64,000 nt of DNA from contig NC_080185.1 of the NCBI RefSeq assembly GCF_950295315.1, forward strand, positions 40,760,602-40,824,601, read 5' to 3'. The notes below the pieces were generated by a model. It had not been told where the DNA came from, made no database searches, and saw only the letters and a program-made list of their open reading frames with translations. A program made the position numbers and the translations under genes. The stretch comes from Erinaceus europaeus. Its lineage: Eukaryota; Chordata; Mammalia; Eulipotyphla; Erinaceidae. This document shows positions 1 to 11,329 of this stretch, one piece after another. Position 1 is the first letter of the stretch. Each line of letters opens with the position of its first letter.

Positions 1-502
1 GGACCTACCCTATGACCCAATAATCCCTCTCGTAGGGATATATGATAAGGAGTCAAGCACATCCATCCAAAAAAGCATATGTATACATGTGTTCATAGCA
101 GGACAATTCATAATAGCCAAAACCTGGAAACAACCCAGGAGTCCAACAACAGGTGAATGGCTGAGAAAGTTGTGGTATATATACCCAATGGAATACTACT
201 CAGCTATTAAGAATAATAGGTCCTGGAACATGATGGCAGAGGAGGACCTAATGAAGGTTGAATTGTTATGTGGAAAACTGAGAAATGTTATGCATGTACA
301 AAATATTGTATTTTACTGTCACTGTAAGCCACTAATCCCCCCAATTTTTTTAAAATTAATCAACAACAACAATAAAAAAAAAAAAGAATGAGCGCACCTT
401 CTTGGATGGAGCTAGAGGAATTATGTTAAGTGAGATAAGTCAGAAAAACGAAGATGACTATGGGATGATCCCACTCACAAACAGAAGTTAAGAAAGAACA
501 AA
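1..502 (+). mobile_element. Old L1: ORF2 C-terminal end and start of 3' UTR, with a nested L1 3' end
   Basis: The plus strand encodes the end of an L1 ORF2 protein (NSQNLETTQ-like region read here as [13 protein letters not shown], then YPMEYYSAIKNN, residues 28-60 of the first open frame). At about 220 this jumps to a short L1 3' end with its own poly(A) at 370-386, then ORF2 resumes at 'cttggatggagctag' (404). The plainest reading is a short L1 3'-end insertion at about 221-386 inside an older L1. The outer L1 continues after the SINE at 503-806. No intact gene. Confidence 0.75.
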
Positions 503-806
503 GGAGTCGGTGGTAGTGCAGTGGGTTAAACACACCTGGTGCAAAGCGCAAGGACTGAAGTAAGGATCCCTGTTCGAGTCCCCGGCTCCTCACCTGCAGT
601 GGAGTCACTTCACAGGCGGTGAAGCAGGTCTGTAGGTGTCTTTCTCTCCCCCTCTCTGTCTTCCTCTCCTCTCTCCATTTCTCTCTGTCCTATCTAACAA
701 TGATGACATCAATAACAATAATAATAATAATAACTACAACAACAATAAAAAACAATGGGCAACAAAAAGGAAAAATAAATAAATAAATATAAAAATTTTT
801 TTAAAA
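503..806 (+). repeat. SINE type A (tRNA-headed)
   Basis: Head with promoter-like B box (gttcgagtccccgg at 572), CT-rich body, AAC/AAT tail. It splits the flanking L1; AAGAAAGAA-like sequence on each side (490 and 807) may be the target duplication. Confidence 0.85.
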
Positions 807-1685
807 AAGAAAGAAAAACAGAAAAGGAAACATAAAGCAGAATTTGACTTAGTTTTGAGTACTGCACTAAAGTAAAAAATTCTGGGGGTAGGTGGGTAGA
901 TTTTCAGCTCCACTGTAGGGGGTTGGGGGTAGGGACACAGATATTTGGTAGCAGGAAAGCTGTTAACATACACCCCTACTAACATAATCTTAAAAATAAC
1001 TATTTAATCAATAAGAGAGGGGAAAAGTGGATTGAATGTCTCTAACCTTTTGATGCATAGACCCCAGTTCTGAGTATATATTCCTTCAATCTAAGCACTT
1101 AAGGTTTCAGATTGGTAACCTGATTGAATTTTAACAATGGGCTTAAATTGTTAATACATTTCTAATAATGATGTTTTCTTTGAAATATTAAATCACCTAT
1201 AATCTTAGATCAGGGAGACCAGAAGCAACTGGTCTTGTCAGTATATAAGATACAGTTATTTGTAAATGGCGTTAAATGACATAAATCCGGGTAAGGTCTT
1301 GTATGGTACAGTAAATCTTAACCATGGGATTTTCAAAGTCAACCAAATTCCCAATTAACTTGGTTATAACAATAACTTCCTATTACCTTTAACTCTTAAT
1401 ACAGCAGGAACCTTCCCCCATTCTCTAAAAATCCGTATTTCTCACAGTCCTGGAACCTCTGGGACATGGCTCATTTTCCTTCATGCCTCTCTCCATCCAT
1501 ACCAATTGATACTACATCAGCTGACCTCAGCCAAATCATTACAACTAGTACTACCTCAACATGTTTCACTTCGAACGGTGTCCAGAGATGACTTCCTTAG
1601 GCAGATGACCTCACCAATATATCCTGGAACCTACCTCTCCAGAGTCCTGCCCAACTAGGGAAAGATAGAAACAGGCTGTAACCTT
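807..1685 (+). mobile_element. Old L1, long-type 3' UTR
   Basis: Continuation of the L1 from 1-502. It aligns by eye, in order, with the 3' UTRs at 12,050-13,195 and 38,260-40,446 (caaagtaaaa near 870, the tgttaacatacacccctac block, cagtcctggaacctctggg block, and cccaactagggaaagatag near 1,650). Non-coding. Confidence 0.7.
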
Positions 1686-1927
1686 ACCATAATACCATAC
1701 ATAACTCATGATTGAAGTAAACAGAAAAGAAACTCCATTACATTGTTTTTATAGTTTCACTAAAATGGTATTATAGTATTTAATAACAAGAGAGATATTT
1801 AGGAATGACATTTCACCAAGGTATAAAGGTCTACCTTGATAATGTACAACTGGATCACAGATCACCTTCATATTGAGTTAATGTCTTCCACTCCTATTTC
1901 TTTCTGTTTTAAATTGTAGTTATCTAC
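1686..1927. other. No recognised feature
   Basis: AT-rich stretch without an ORF or a repeat I recognise. Confidence 0.4.
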
Positions 1928-2121
1928 TTATTATTTATTGTATAGCGACTGAGGGAAATTGAGATGGAAGGGGGAGATAGGGAGAAAGACAGAGAGACAC
2001 CTGCAGCCCTGCTTCACCACTTGTGAAACTTTCCCCCTGCAGATGTGGACCATGGGCTCGAACCCAGATCCTTGCACATTGTAACATGTGCGCTCAATCC
2101 GGTGAGCCACCACCTGGCCCC
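1928..2121 (-). repeat. SINE type B, antisense
   Basis: Reads on the minus strand from the head gggccaggtggtggctcacc at 2,121 to a CT-rich body; B box complement at about 2,055. The TTATTTATT at its plus-strand start is the A-rich tail. Confidence 0.8.
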
Positions 2122-2697
2122 TCAAAGATTAGTTTATAAGGAAGATATTTTTTGTTTCTTCAAGGCCTAGTTTACAATAAAAATTTTTTCCCTCTCCAGG
2201 CCTGACTTTCAACATCTGGTTTAGATGATCTGGTCTCAATTTTCTCCTCAAAGCTATCTCCTAGTCTTAAAACACTTTTGGAATTTTGCCAATCATCGGG
2301 AAAAGAGTTTAGAGTACTGTCTGTGATCATTCCTGATTAGACCTAGCTCTCCCAGATATCTCTGTGCCCTGAACTGAAATGAACTTCCAGAAATGCGAAA
2401 GATTCAGGGCTAGCTGTCAATGAAGCAATTCCTTCCAACCACCTTAGCCTTCTACCTAGATGACTAACTCAGAAAGGAAATAAGAAAGTTAAATAGGTAC
2501 ACTTTCTCCAAAGAGCCTTAATTAAGTTTGACATTTGAGTTTGGATGTTTTTTTCCCCTTTCCCTGTTCACAAAGAACTACTTGTACGTCATAAACATAA
2601 GTAGAGGAAGAAAATTACATCTTAAAAGCATTTCCACTTTAAAAAAAAAACCAAGACAAAAATGGTACAGGTGGCCTTTTAAAAAGGGAGGAACTCC
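2122..2697. other. No recognised feature
   Basis: Unique-looking sequence; no convincing ORF, splice-flanked exon or known repeat seen. Confidence 0.4.
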
Positions 2698-2812
2698 TCT
2701 GTACAAGCCCTCTAGTTGAATAGGCCTCTAACTAGCCCTTAGTGCAGCTGCAAGGACATACTTAATATTCCTGGGATTTATTACTCTCAAAAGGATATTC
2801 TCAGCCATTATA
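2698..2812. repeat. Unidentified ~105-bp repeat, copy 1 (inverted partner at 4,143)
   Basis: The reverse complement of this block matches 4,143-4,255 along about 100 bp with a few substitutions and small gaps; shared cores include aatatccttttgagagtaat and cagctgcacta. It is not one of the SINE types in this window. Family unknown. Confidence 0.7.
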
Positions 2813-3380
2813 GGCAGAAGAGGACCTAGCAGGATGTAGAACGAGAAACTTAAAAATGCAGTGGAATAAGCTAAATTTTCCATGTGGTTCCCATTTTCTT
2901 TCTTATTATACACCAAGAGTTCTTGTTCGTTTGTTTGTTTCTTTTTTAAAGTAGTTAGCCACCACAAATATTACAAAGCACCCTGCCCCTAGGGCAGTTT
3001 GAAGCTGACTTGAACAAAGCACTAAGACCACTAGAAAAGAAAGGAACCCCAAACTGCCACCAAGGACAAAGCTTCCTACAGTAACCTCTTGCCACAAAAT
3101 GGCCTCCCAGGCTTAAAGACAGCCAGAGTATGTCTCTCAAGCAAATCACAATTGTTAGATAGTAAAAGAATAGCTAACACTGACTGAGCACTACCTGTGT
3201 CACAGAAATTGTTCTGGACCATTTACATGATTTAAACTTATTCACAATCTCTCCCCACTAATGAAGTAACTTCGACTGAGAGGAATTAAGTCACTGTACT
3301 CAAGGTCACTGAACCTGTGGAAAGAGCTGGAATTTAAGACCAGGTTCATAGAGTTGGGCATAAGAGCTTTAAAAAGCTTC
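2813..3380. other. No recognised feature
   Basis: Contains the phrase actgagcactacctgtgt (3,182-3,199), which resembles ancient mammalian MIR cores; too weak to call. Confidence 0.3.
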
Positions 3381-3381
3381 C

Positions 3382-3457
3382 CAAGTGGTTGAGGAAATAG
3401 TGGAACTGGTAAAATGTTGAGTTTGAATACTTGGGGGTCCTGATTCAATCCCTGGTA

Positions 3458-3512
<55 letters not shown>

Positions 3513-3560
3513 TGTGATGGAAAGAGAGAAAGAGAGTTGAAATTCTCTCGTATGTACAAC
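3382..3560 (+). repeat. SINE type D-like fragment carrying a (GT)n tract
   Basis: The head 'ggttgaggaaatagtggaac' and the B box region (gattcaatccctggtacc, 3,441) precede a (GT)n tract at 3,460-3,516 and a short A-rich end. Confidence 0.6.
3460..3516. repeat. (GT)n microsatellite
   Basis: About 28 GT units with one TA interruption near 3,506. Confidence 0.95.
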
Positions 3561-3569
3561 TAAAATAAA

Positions 3570-3736
3570 TCTTTTTTTCATTTTCTTTTTTATTTGATAG
3601 AGACAAAGAAGCAGAAAAAGTGAAAGCAACCACAGCACAGAAGCTTCCTTCAGTGCAGTGAATGCTGCGCTCAAACCAGGGTCACACACATGGCAAAGCA
3701 GCACACTGTCCAAGTAAGCTATTTTGCCTGCCCTAA
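3570..3736 (-). repeat. SINE type E, antisense
   Basis: Minus-strand head gggcaggcaaaatagcttac at 3,735. Same type as the antisense SINE at 61,308-61,344/62,965-63,115. Confidence 0.6.
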
Positions 3737-3821
3737 AATAAAAACTTTCACATATTCCCAGGAACCCATAAGGTGATATATATATCCAGAACTGGGTGCA
3801 TGCTCAGAAGACAGCTGAGGG

Positions 3822-4105
3822 GAGTCAGGCGGTAGTGCAGTGGCTTATGTGCGCAGGTGGCACAAAGCGCAAGGACCAATGTAAGGATCCTGGTTCCAGC
3901 CCCCAACTCCCCACCTTCAGAGGAGTCACTTCACATGTGGTGAAGCAAGTCTGCAGGTGTCTGTCTTTCTCTCTCCTCCTCTCTGTCTTCCCTCTTCTCT
4001 CTGTTTTTCTCTGTCCTATCCAACACCGACGACAACAATAATAACTACAACAATAAAGCAACAAGGGCAACAAAAGGGAATAAATAAATTTTTTTAAAAA
4101 AGAAG
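3822..4105 (+). repeat. SINE type A
   Basis: Full-length head to A-rich tail. The B box is altered (ggttccagccccc, 3,892). Confidence 0.85.
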
Positions 4106-4142
4106 ATAGCTGAGAAGTCCCTAAATTTTATGTCACTAATCC

Positions 4143-4255
4143 AGAAAAGAATATCCTTTTGAGAGTAATAAATCCCAGGACCATTCCATGTGTCCCTGCA
4201 GCTGCACTAGGGCTAGATAGAGGCCTAGTCAACAAGAGGGCTTGTGTGGAGGAGT
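4143..4255. repeat. Unidentified ~105-bp repeat, copy 2
   Basis: Inverted partner of 2,698-2,812, about 1.3 kb away. Confidence 0.7.
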
Positions 4256-4269
4256 GCCCCCCTTTTAAT

Positions 4270-4270
<1 letters not shown>

Positions 4271-4300
<30 letters not shown>
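4271..4300. repeat. (CA)n microsatellite
   Basis: Fifteen CA units. Confidence 0.95.
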
Positions 4301-4369
4301 TTTTGCCACCAGGGATATTGTCAGTGCTTGGTGCTTGCACAACTCCACTGTTCACAGTAGCCATTCTTT

Positions 4370-4572
4370 TTATTTCTTTCTTTCCTCTAGACAGATGAGA
4401 GACAGAAAGAGGGAAAAGTCAGAGGAGAGACACTGCAGCACTGCTCCACCACTCTAGAACCACCTCCTACACCCCCACAGGCAGTACCATGTGGTGGCCC
4501 AGGGCTCAGACCCTGGTCTTAAGCATGGTAATGTGTGCACTCTACTAGGTAAGCCACTTGCCAGACCCCTAC
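4370..4572 (-). repeat. SINE type B, antisense, diverged
   Basis: Minus-strand head at 4,570 (gggtctggcaagtggcttac); body agacactgcagcactgctcc at 4,427. Confidence 0.65.
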
Positions 4573-4901
4573 TTGCATACTTTAAAGAAAACTAAGCAAC
4601 TGGAATTTACAATGTGAGAAACTTCTAGAATACACTTACTTTTTTCTTTTCTTTTTTTTTTAGAATACACTTTCATGTCGAGTTCAGGACACCTTTTGGC
4701 CACTTTTGCCCACTCTGTTCAGCATGGTCCTCAAGCTCCTATTTAGGCACTATTACCTTCTGCCAACTAGAAGGCCAGAAAACGAAGTTGTCCAACAATG
4801 AGTTTCAATCGCTTTAAAATCTGTTCCCTTTATGTAGAAGTTTTTCTAGTTTAGTGAAAGCAATGTCTTCCCTTCCTGAAACTGCTCTGGTCTTTTTGAG
4901 A
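4573..4901. other. No recognised feature
   Basis: Contains one T-rich tract (4,645-4,663); otherwise unassigned. Confidence 0.35.
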
Positions 4902-5210
4902 CATTTTTTAAATGATTTTTATGGGGGGGAGTAACAGTTTATAGCACCATTGCTTACGCAAGGGTACACTTTTTTATCTCACCTTGATAGGCGTCTGCAA
5001 AATACTCTCAACCGCCATCTTAGGTCCTTTTCCACCATCATGCACCAGGATCTCAAAACCCGTCTCCGCCTACTCCCTGGCCTCCTTCCTGAGAAGGCTT
5101 TGCTTTGGTATAACACACCACACCCAGTCCCAAGTTTTACTTTGTGTTTTCCCTTTCTGTCTTTGTTTCTTAAACTCCACCCATGAGTGAGACCCTCTTG
5201 AATAACTGAA
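4902..5210 (-). mobile_element. Old L1 3' end, antisense, diverged
   Basis: Matches the antisense L1 3' UTR at 8,380-8,465: both have tttgctttggt, then cagtcc-aagtt, then tgagtgaga. The G-run side of the UTR has decayed. Confidence 0.5.
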
Positions 5211-5465
5211 CTGTCTCCATGATCGCAGAATTCTAACTTGCTTCACTGTACCCAGAATCCCCAAACTCTTTCCATTTATTTGGTTCTTCCACTCTCTTTC
5301 TCTGCCATTAAGCTTTGCTAGGTGCTTCTGACAATGGCATCTTTTGTTTGTTTGAACCCTTGGCTGCCCCTAACAGTAGCAATAGCTGCTGTCAGCAGCA
5401 CAAACACTTTTATCAGTGCTATTTTATACCAGTAATGGGAGACTGCCTCCTGCAGTAGTTACAGG
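5211..5465. other. No recognised feature
   Basis: No ORF or repeat recognised. Confidence 0.3.
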
Positions 5466-5650
5466 ATTTATTTTTTACTTAATGTTTAATGTTTATTGAT
5501 TCTCAAATTGCCTCTCCTTTCCATATTCCTACTCCCCCCACCACCTCTCTCTGGCTTATTATGGTGGTTCTGGGGATTGAAGCTGGGACCTTAGAGCCTC
5601 AGCCATGAAAGTCATTTGCAAAACTATTATGCTGTCTCACCAGACCACAG
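5466..5650 (-). repeat. SINE type C, antisense
   Basis: Minus strand gives the C head (atagttttgcaaatgacttt, 5,630 down) and the ccccagaaccaccataataa body. Confidence 0.65.
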
Positions 5651-5652
5651 GA

Positions 5653-5770
5653 TTTTTTTTTTTTACCAGAGTACTGCTGGTTTATGGTGGGGCTTGAATC
5701 TGGCACCTTGGAGCCTCATGCATGGATGTCTTTTGCAAGACCATAATACTGTCTCCAGTATAATGGCCAT
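5653..5770 (-). repeat. SINE type C fragment, antisense
   Basis: Directly follows the previous copy, same orientation. Probably separate insertions rather than a tandem duplication, because the flanks differ. Confidence 0.6.
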
Positions 5771-5884
5771 TATTTTCAGGCTTCCTGATTCTTTTTTCAT
5801 CCCTGGATCTGAGTATTTAGACTTTAAGGTACTCAGTATATGCACGAATCATTAGTATGCATCGTGAAATCATTGGGGGGGGGG

Positions 5885-6168
5885 GTCAAGTGGTGGTGCA
5901 CCTGACTAAGCACACACGTTGCCATGCTCAAGGACCCAGGTCCAAGCCCCCTCTGCCCACCTGCAGGAGGAAGCTTCATGAGTGGTGAAGCAGGCGTCTA
6001 TCTTCTTCTCTCCCTATTTCCCCCCTCCCTTCTCAATTTTTCTCACTCCTATCAAATGGGGGGGAAAGGAAAGAAAAACAGAAAAGACAAACAATGGCTG
6101 CCAGGAGCAATAGACTTGTACTTTCGGCAGCAATCCCCAGTGATAACGCTGTGGCTAAATAAATTAAT
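5885..6168 (+). repeat. SINE type B, long form
   Basis: Has the extra 3' module after the pyrimidine body (aatggctgccaggagcaata at 6,091; ccccagtgataacgctgtgg at 6,134) that shorter B copies lack. Confidence 0.8.
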
Positions 6169-6479
6169 ATAATGCCATCAAATTTCTGTTTGGATCTGGC
6201 GTCACACATACAACAGATGTTTTCAAGACTGTAAATTGCTGTCAATCACTCCTACAAATAGGCTTATGAAATGTCTGTGGCAGGATGTGTATTTCTCTGT
6301 CCAAGCTGTGCTGAAATAACAAATCTGGTTATTGATCTAGATGTGTTGAGGGTGTCAGGGGCCATCTTGAAAGAAAAGGGCATCTTGCATGGCAGCTGCT
6401 TCAGGTAAGATAATTACAGAGGAAAATAATTCTCCTCTGGCTAAGGAAGGGGGCTGGTTCTGCCAACCAGAAGGTTCTG

Positions 6480-6690
6480 GGAACTAGGAGGAGAGGGAAG
6501 GCAGAAGGAGAGGGACAGGGAGAAGGAGAGGGAGACAGAGAAAGAGAAAGAAATGGAAAAGAAAAAAAGGAAAGGAAACAGAAAAGAAAAAGGGAAAGGT
6601 GGCTGCCAAGAGTGGTGGATACCAATGATAACCAATGATAACCAGTGATAACCCAGTGATAACCCTGCTGGCAATAAAAATAAAAAACTA
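6480..6690 (+). repeat. Purine-rich tract followed by SINE B tail with AACCAGTGAT repeats
   Basis: 6,480-6,600 is almost pure A/G. 6,602-6,660 is the B-long tail module in which the unit 'accaatgataacc' is repeated about four times. Confidence 0.6.
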
Positions 6691-6789
6691 AAAGACATGG
6701 AGGACTAGGTATGTTTGTGATCTATGTAAACCCATCTAAAAGAGTCTTTTTAAACTGTTCTTATTTCACCCCTTTTTTCTGGTAGAAAA

Positions 6790-6950
6790 CATTCTTTTTA
6801 TTATCAATTTAATATTTATTTACAAATGTATAAGATAACAGGGGTATAATTGCACACCATTCCCACCACTAGAGTTCCATAACCCCATCCCTGCATTGGA
6901 GTTCACCACTGCCCAGCCCATGATGTTTTCTAGAACTGCTTCTAATATCA
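6790..6950 (-). mobile_element. L1-like 3' end, antisense fragment
   Basis: Contains cacaccattcccaccactag (6,855), the antisense form of the L1 long-UTR phrase also seen at 24,072 and 55,681. Confidence 0.45.
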
Positions 6951-6999
6951 AATGTCTTAACCAGGAGCCTGAATAGTGATCTTGCTTGAGGATGCATGA

Positions 7000-7156
7000 G
7001 ATCTATGTCCAAACATAACCCCCACTGCACTGGAGGAAGCTTCAGTACTGTGGTGTATTCCTCTTTCTCCCTCTGCCTCTCTACCTCTGGGTCTGTCTAT
7101 CTGAAGAAATTGGCTCAGAACAGTGAAGCCCCCAACAATGAAAATAAGTAAGTAAG

Positions 7157-7195
<39 letters not shown>

Positions 7196-7200
7196 ATGGA
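7000..7200 (+). repeat. Diverged SINE (B-like) with (AAAT)n tail
   Basis: Pyrimidine body at 7,060-7,100, then an (AAAT)n run at about 7,150-7,198. Confidence 0.5.
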
Positions 7201-7242
7201 AAGAAATGTCTCAGCCAGGGCCTTCTAGAAAATAGAAACCTG

Positions 7243-7540
7243 GGGAGTCAGGCTGTAGCGCAGCGGGTTAAGCGCAGGTGGCGCAAAGCACAAGGACCGG
7301 CATAAGGATCCCGGTTCGAACCCCGGCTCCCCACCTGCAGGGGAGTCGCTTCACAGGCGGTGAAGCAGGTCTGCAGGTGTCTATCTTTCTCTCCTCCTCT
7401 CTGTCTTCCCCTCCTCTCTCCATGTCTCTCTGTCCTATCCAACAACAACGACAACAACAATAATAACTACAACGATAAAACAACAAGGGCAACAAAAGGG
7501 AATAAATAAATAAAATAAATATTAAAAAAAGAAAAAAATG
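7243..7540 (+). repeat. SINE type A, near-consensus copy
   Basis: Best-preserved A copy in the window. A box-like taagcgcaggtggcgc (7,268) and B box ggttcgaacccc (7,312) suit an internal RNA polymerase III promoter, followed by the standard AAC/AAT tail. Likely young. Confidence 0.9.
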
Positions 7541-7570
7541 AAGAAGAAAAAAAAAGAAAATAGAAACCTG

Positions 7571-7800
7571 AGGGGTCAGGTGGTAGTGAACCCAGTTGAG
7601 AACACATGCTACAATGTGAAAGGACTTAGGTTCTAGCCCCCAGTCCCCATCTTCAGCAGGAGGATGCTTAACAAGGGGTGAAGCAGTGCTGCAGGGGTCT
7701 CTTTGACTCTCTTCCTTCTCTATCTCCCTACTTCCCTCTGAATTTCTTTCTGACTCTATCCAAATAAATAGATATAAAAATAAAACATTTTTAATAAAAG
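7571..7800 (+). repeat. SINE type B
   Basis: Begins ggggtcaggtggtagtgaac; ends in a T/A-rich tail. Confidence 0.75.
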
Positions 7801-8196
7801 AAAGGAAATGGAAACCTGAGTGAGGGAATGCAAGTTCCAGCTGCTTGGGAGTTGTGCAAACTTTAGGCAACAAGGATGAGAAAAACACAAAGGCAAAGAA
7901 AGAAAGGATATTTGAACAGTGTGATGCAATGTATCATCTCCCGGGCTGTCGCAGTTGTCTCCATTCAGCTATAGGTGGCATAGGTGATCAATTTCAAGGG
8001 CCCTGGTGGACTCTGGGAAACCAAGAATAGTCCCAAAGCCCCCACACCCCAAATCATGTACTATGTTCTCCCCACATATACATACATAACTATGACAATT
8101 TAATTTACAAATCAAGTGCATTAATGAAAATTATGTAAATGTGCTCTCACTCTGTCAAGATAGTGTATTACATGCAATTTATAAGTGCATGTGATG
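7801..8196. other. No recognised feature
   Basis: Unassigned; target DNA for the L1 at 8,209. Confidence 0.35.
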
Positions 8197-8208
8197 TTAA
8201 TATTCTTT

Positions 8209-9511
8209 TTTATTTCTTTATTGGAGATTAATGGCTTACAGTTGACAGTAAAATACAATAGCTTGTACATGCAGAACATTTCCATATAATAATATAAGCC
8301 CCACTATGTCCTATTCTGGCATCATGTTCCAGGTCTGAACCCTCCCACCCACCCCAATCCCCACCCCACAGTCTTTTGCTTTGGTGAAATACACCAACTC
8401 CAGTCCAAGTTCTGCTTAGTGTTTTCCCTTCTGATCTTGTTTTTCAACTTCTGTCTGTGAGTGAAATCATCCCATATCCATCCTTTTCTTTCTGGCTTAT
8501 CTCAATTAACATGATTTCTTCAGGCTCCATCCAAGATGGGGTAAAGAAGATGAAGTCATCATTTTTAATAGCTGAGTAGTATTCCATTGTGTATATAGAC
8601 CACAACTTGCTCAGCCACTCATCTGTTGTTGGACACTTGTGTTGCTTCCAGGTTTTGGCTATTACAAATTGTGCTGCTGTGAACATAGGCATACACAAAT
8701 CTTTTTTGGATGGGTATGTTTGGTTCCTTAGGATATATCCCCAGGAGAGGAATTGCAGGGTCATAACGTAGGTCAACTTCTAACCTTCTGAGAGTTCTCC
8801 ATCTGTTCTCCACAGGGGTGTGACCAATTTACATTCCCACCAGCAGTGCAGGAGGGTTTCTTTGTCTCCACAACCTCTCCAGCATTTGTTGCTACTATCT
8901 TTTCGATGGATGGCACTCTAACAGGAGTGAAGTGGTATCTCACTGTTGTCTGACAATTGTTGTCTCTGACAATCAATGACTTGGAGCATTTTTTCATATG
9001 TTTGTTGGCCTTTTGGGTCTCTTCTATGGAAAATATTCTGTTCATATTCTTCTCCTATTTTTGGATGAGGCCATTTGTTTTCTTGTTGCTGAGTTTGGTG
9101 AGCTCTTTATATATTTTGGCTGTTAGCCTCTAATCTGATGTATAGTATATAAAGATCTTCTCCCATTCTGTGAGGGGTTTCTTTGTTTGGGTGTTTGATT
9201 CTTTGGCTGTGCAGAAGCTTTTTAATTTGATATATATCCATTGGTTTATGTTTCATTTAGTCTTCTTTGTAATTTGGATTTGTTTCATTGAAGACGTCTT
9301 TAAATTTTATACCAAAAAGAGTTCTGCCAATACTTTCCTATAAGTATTTGATGGTTTCTGGTCTAACATCCAAGTCCTTGATCCATTTGGAATTTATTTT
9401 TGTGTTTGGTGAAATATAGTATTTCAGTTTCATTCTTCTGCACATTTCAATTCAATTTTTCCAACACTTTGTTGAAGAGACTCTCCTTTCCCCCATTTAA
9501 TAGCCTAGATA
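8209..9511 (-). mobile_element. 5'-truncated L1, antisense, with 12-bp TSD
   Basis: A clean insertion: TTAATATTCTTT occurs at 8,197-8,208 and again at 9,512-9,523, the plus-strand left edge is the poly(T) end, and the minus strand carries L1 ORF2 C-terminal coding (with EYYSAIKN at about 8,575) plus the short-type 3' UTR. Frameshifts and stops split the coding part. The UTR has a C-rich plus-strand segment (8,340-8,370), a G-rich run on the sense strand. Confidence 0.92.
8444..9045 (-). pseudogene. L1 ORF2 C-terminal fragment
   Basis: Minus-strand frames cover the C-terminal domain of L1 ORF2p. From the N side they read (F/Y)HFTPVRV, then the cysteine-rich region (now [16 protein letters not shown]; the CX3C..HX4C pattern seen intact in L1-B is degraded), then LLGIYPKE and QVSNNR. 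At least two frame changes are needed, so no functional protein. Confidence 0.8.
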
Positions 9512-9719
9512 TTAATATTCTTTAACTGCAGATAACTAAAATTGGACAATGAAAACCACTCCAGATGAAGATATTTCTTCATTTAAGTTGGAAAGGAGGA
9601 CTACTGCAATGATTCATCTAGTTGAAGGTCACTCATGCTAGTATATGCACTTGATAGGAAAACCATGCAAACACACACATTTCAGCCTTGAGTGGGAATA
9701 CAGAAAAAAATAGAAGACA

Positions 9720-10010
9720 GGAGTTGGACGGTAGCGCATCAGGTTAAGCACAGGTGGCACGAAGCACAAGGATCGTCATAAGGATCCCAATTCGAGCCCC
9801 CGGCTCCACACCTGCAGTGGAGTTGGTTCACAAGTGGTGAAGCAGGTCTGCAGGAGTCTATCTTTCTCTCCCCCTCTCTGTCTTCCCCTCCTCTCTCCAT
9901 TTCTCTTTGTCTTATCCAACAACGACGACATCAATAACAACAATAATAACTAAAACAATAAGGGCAACAAAAAGGAAATAAATAAATAAATAAATATTTT
10001 TAAAAAGAAA
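9720..10010 (+). repeat. SINE type A
   Basis: Full length; B box aattcgagcccc (9,789). Confidence 0.85.
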
Positions 10011-10022
10011 ATAGAAGACATA

Positions 10023-10235
10023 GGGCCAGGTTGTCATGCACCTGGTTGAGTGCACACATTACAGTGTACAAGGTTCAAGCTCCTAGCCCCCATCTGCAGG
10101 AGGGAAGCTTCAGGAGTGGCAAAGTAGTGCAGCAGATGTCTCCCTGTCTCTCTCCCTTCATCTCTATGTCCTTCTCCCCCTCTCAATTTCTGTCTCTAAA
10201 AAAAACAAATAAATGAATTTTTTTAAAAAAAAAGA
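10023..10235 (+). repeat. SINE type B
   Basis: Head gggccaggttgtcatgcacc directly after the tail of the preceding type A copy. Confidence 0.8.
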
Positions 10236-10904
10236 ACGTAGGAGACATGTTTCTGCCTGGCTGCCACCTGCTTCCTCACTTCTGCTAGTCAAGCTTCCTA
10301 CCCTGAGACACTGATTCCTCCTTGGCTTCCAATTACTCCCTGGGCAACTTCTCACAAGCCAGCCCTGTACTCATGGTATGGCACTTTACCCAAGCATGCA
10401 AGGGCAGTGCCAACTAGGTACAGTCAGGTTCTACAGTGTGAAGTACATGAGGGCCATGCAGGTACAGGGCATCAACTTAAACTAACATGGAGCTCTGAGA
10501 GCTGGGAGGGAGTACCCCCCAAATAGAAGAGCAGCAGCACAAGTGGCAAAGTGGGTGACATTATGGAAAAGATGGAATAGGGGTCTGTGACTAACACAGG
10601 CCAAAAAGACAAAACGATAGCTTGGACTACAGTGATAACAATGGTGATGAAGAGGACAGACCTAAGATATATTTCGAAGATAGAGATAACAGAACTTTCT
10701 GGATCAACTAGATATGAGGGGTCAGAGGTAAAAAGGAAAGATTTTTGGATACCTCATCTGTTTGATTTGAGCAACCAAATAGAATATGATATCATTTCTG
10801 AGATGGGGGATACTGGAGAGGAACAAATTCGGCAGTAAAAGAATCAATGTTTACTGTAATACTATCCAAGAGTTTGGATGAATATGAGTTTGTATTTATG
10901 AGTT
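10236..10904. other. No recognised feature
   Basis: About 670 bp unassigned. An 83-codon open frame at 10,587-10,838 has no ATG at its start and no resemblance I can name; I treat it as chance. Confidence 0.35.
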
Positions 10905-11105
10905 ATTTTTTAAATAGATTTTTTATAGAACAGAGAGAAATTGAGAAAGGGAGGCGGGAGAGAGAAAGAGACAACTGCAGCACTATTTCACCACTCATGA
11001 AACTTTCACCCTGTCAGTGGGGGCTTGAACCTGAATCCATCTGACAAAAATTACCTAAGTGGACACTTAACAGTCCAATTGTCCACTCCCCCACCACCAG
11101 GAAAC
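10905..11105 (-). repeat. SINE type B, antisense
   Basis: Minus-strand B body; ggggcttgaacctgaatcc (11,020) is the B box region. Confidence 0.65.
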
Positions 11106-11189
11106 CAAAGGCATCATTCACTAGTTACAACAGGCATATCTTTCCCATGTCTCTCTCTCTCCCTCTCTCTAATAAAGTTATTACATATT

Positions 11190-11320
11190 TTTTATAATTT
11201 TTACTTATAAAATGGAAACACGGATGAAAACATAGGATAAGAGAAGTAGAATTCCACACAATTCCCACCACCAGAATTCCATATCTTACCCCCTCCTTTG
11301 ATAGCCATATATGTATTTAA
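11190..11320 (-). mobile_element. L1 long-type 3'-UTR tail, antisense
   Basis: Contains cacacaattcccaccaccag (11,255), followed by the decayed 'tcccctcctttgatag' phrase, as at 24,070 and 55,680. Confidence 0.5.
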
Positions 11321-11329
11321 AGTTCACAA

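Noticed and set aside
3242..3713. Minus-strand frames rich in HTHTHT
   Set aside because: Translation of the (GT)n microsatellite; no gene.
7243..7330. Host tRNA gene
   Set aside because: A and B boxes are present but the cloverleaf is not and the sequence continues into a SINE body repeated throughout the window.
7268..7888. 206-codon minus-strand frame
   Set aside because: It runs through two adjacent sense SINEs (A and B) and the low-complexity DNA between them; leucine/serine/phenylalanine-rich translation typical of antisense CT tracts.
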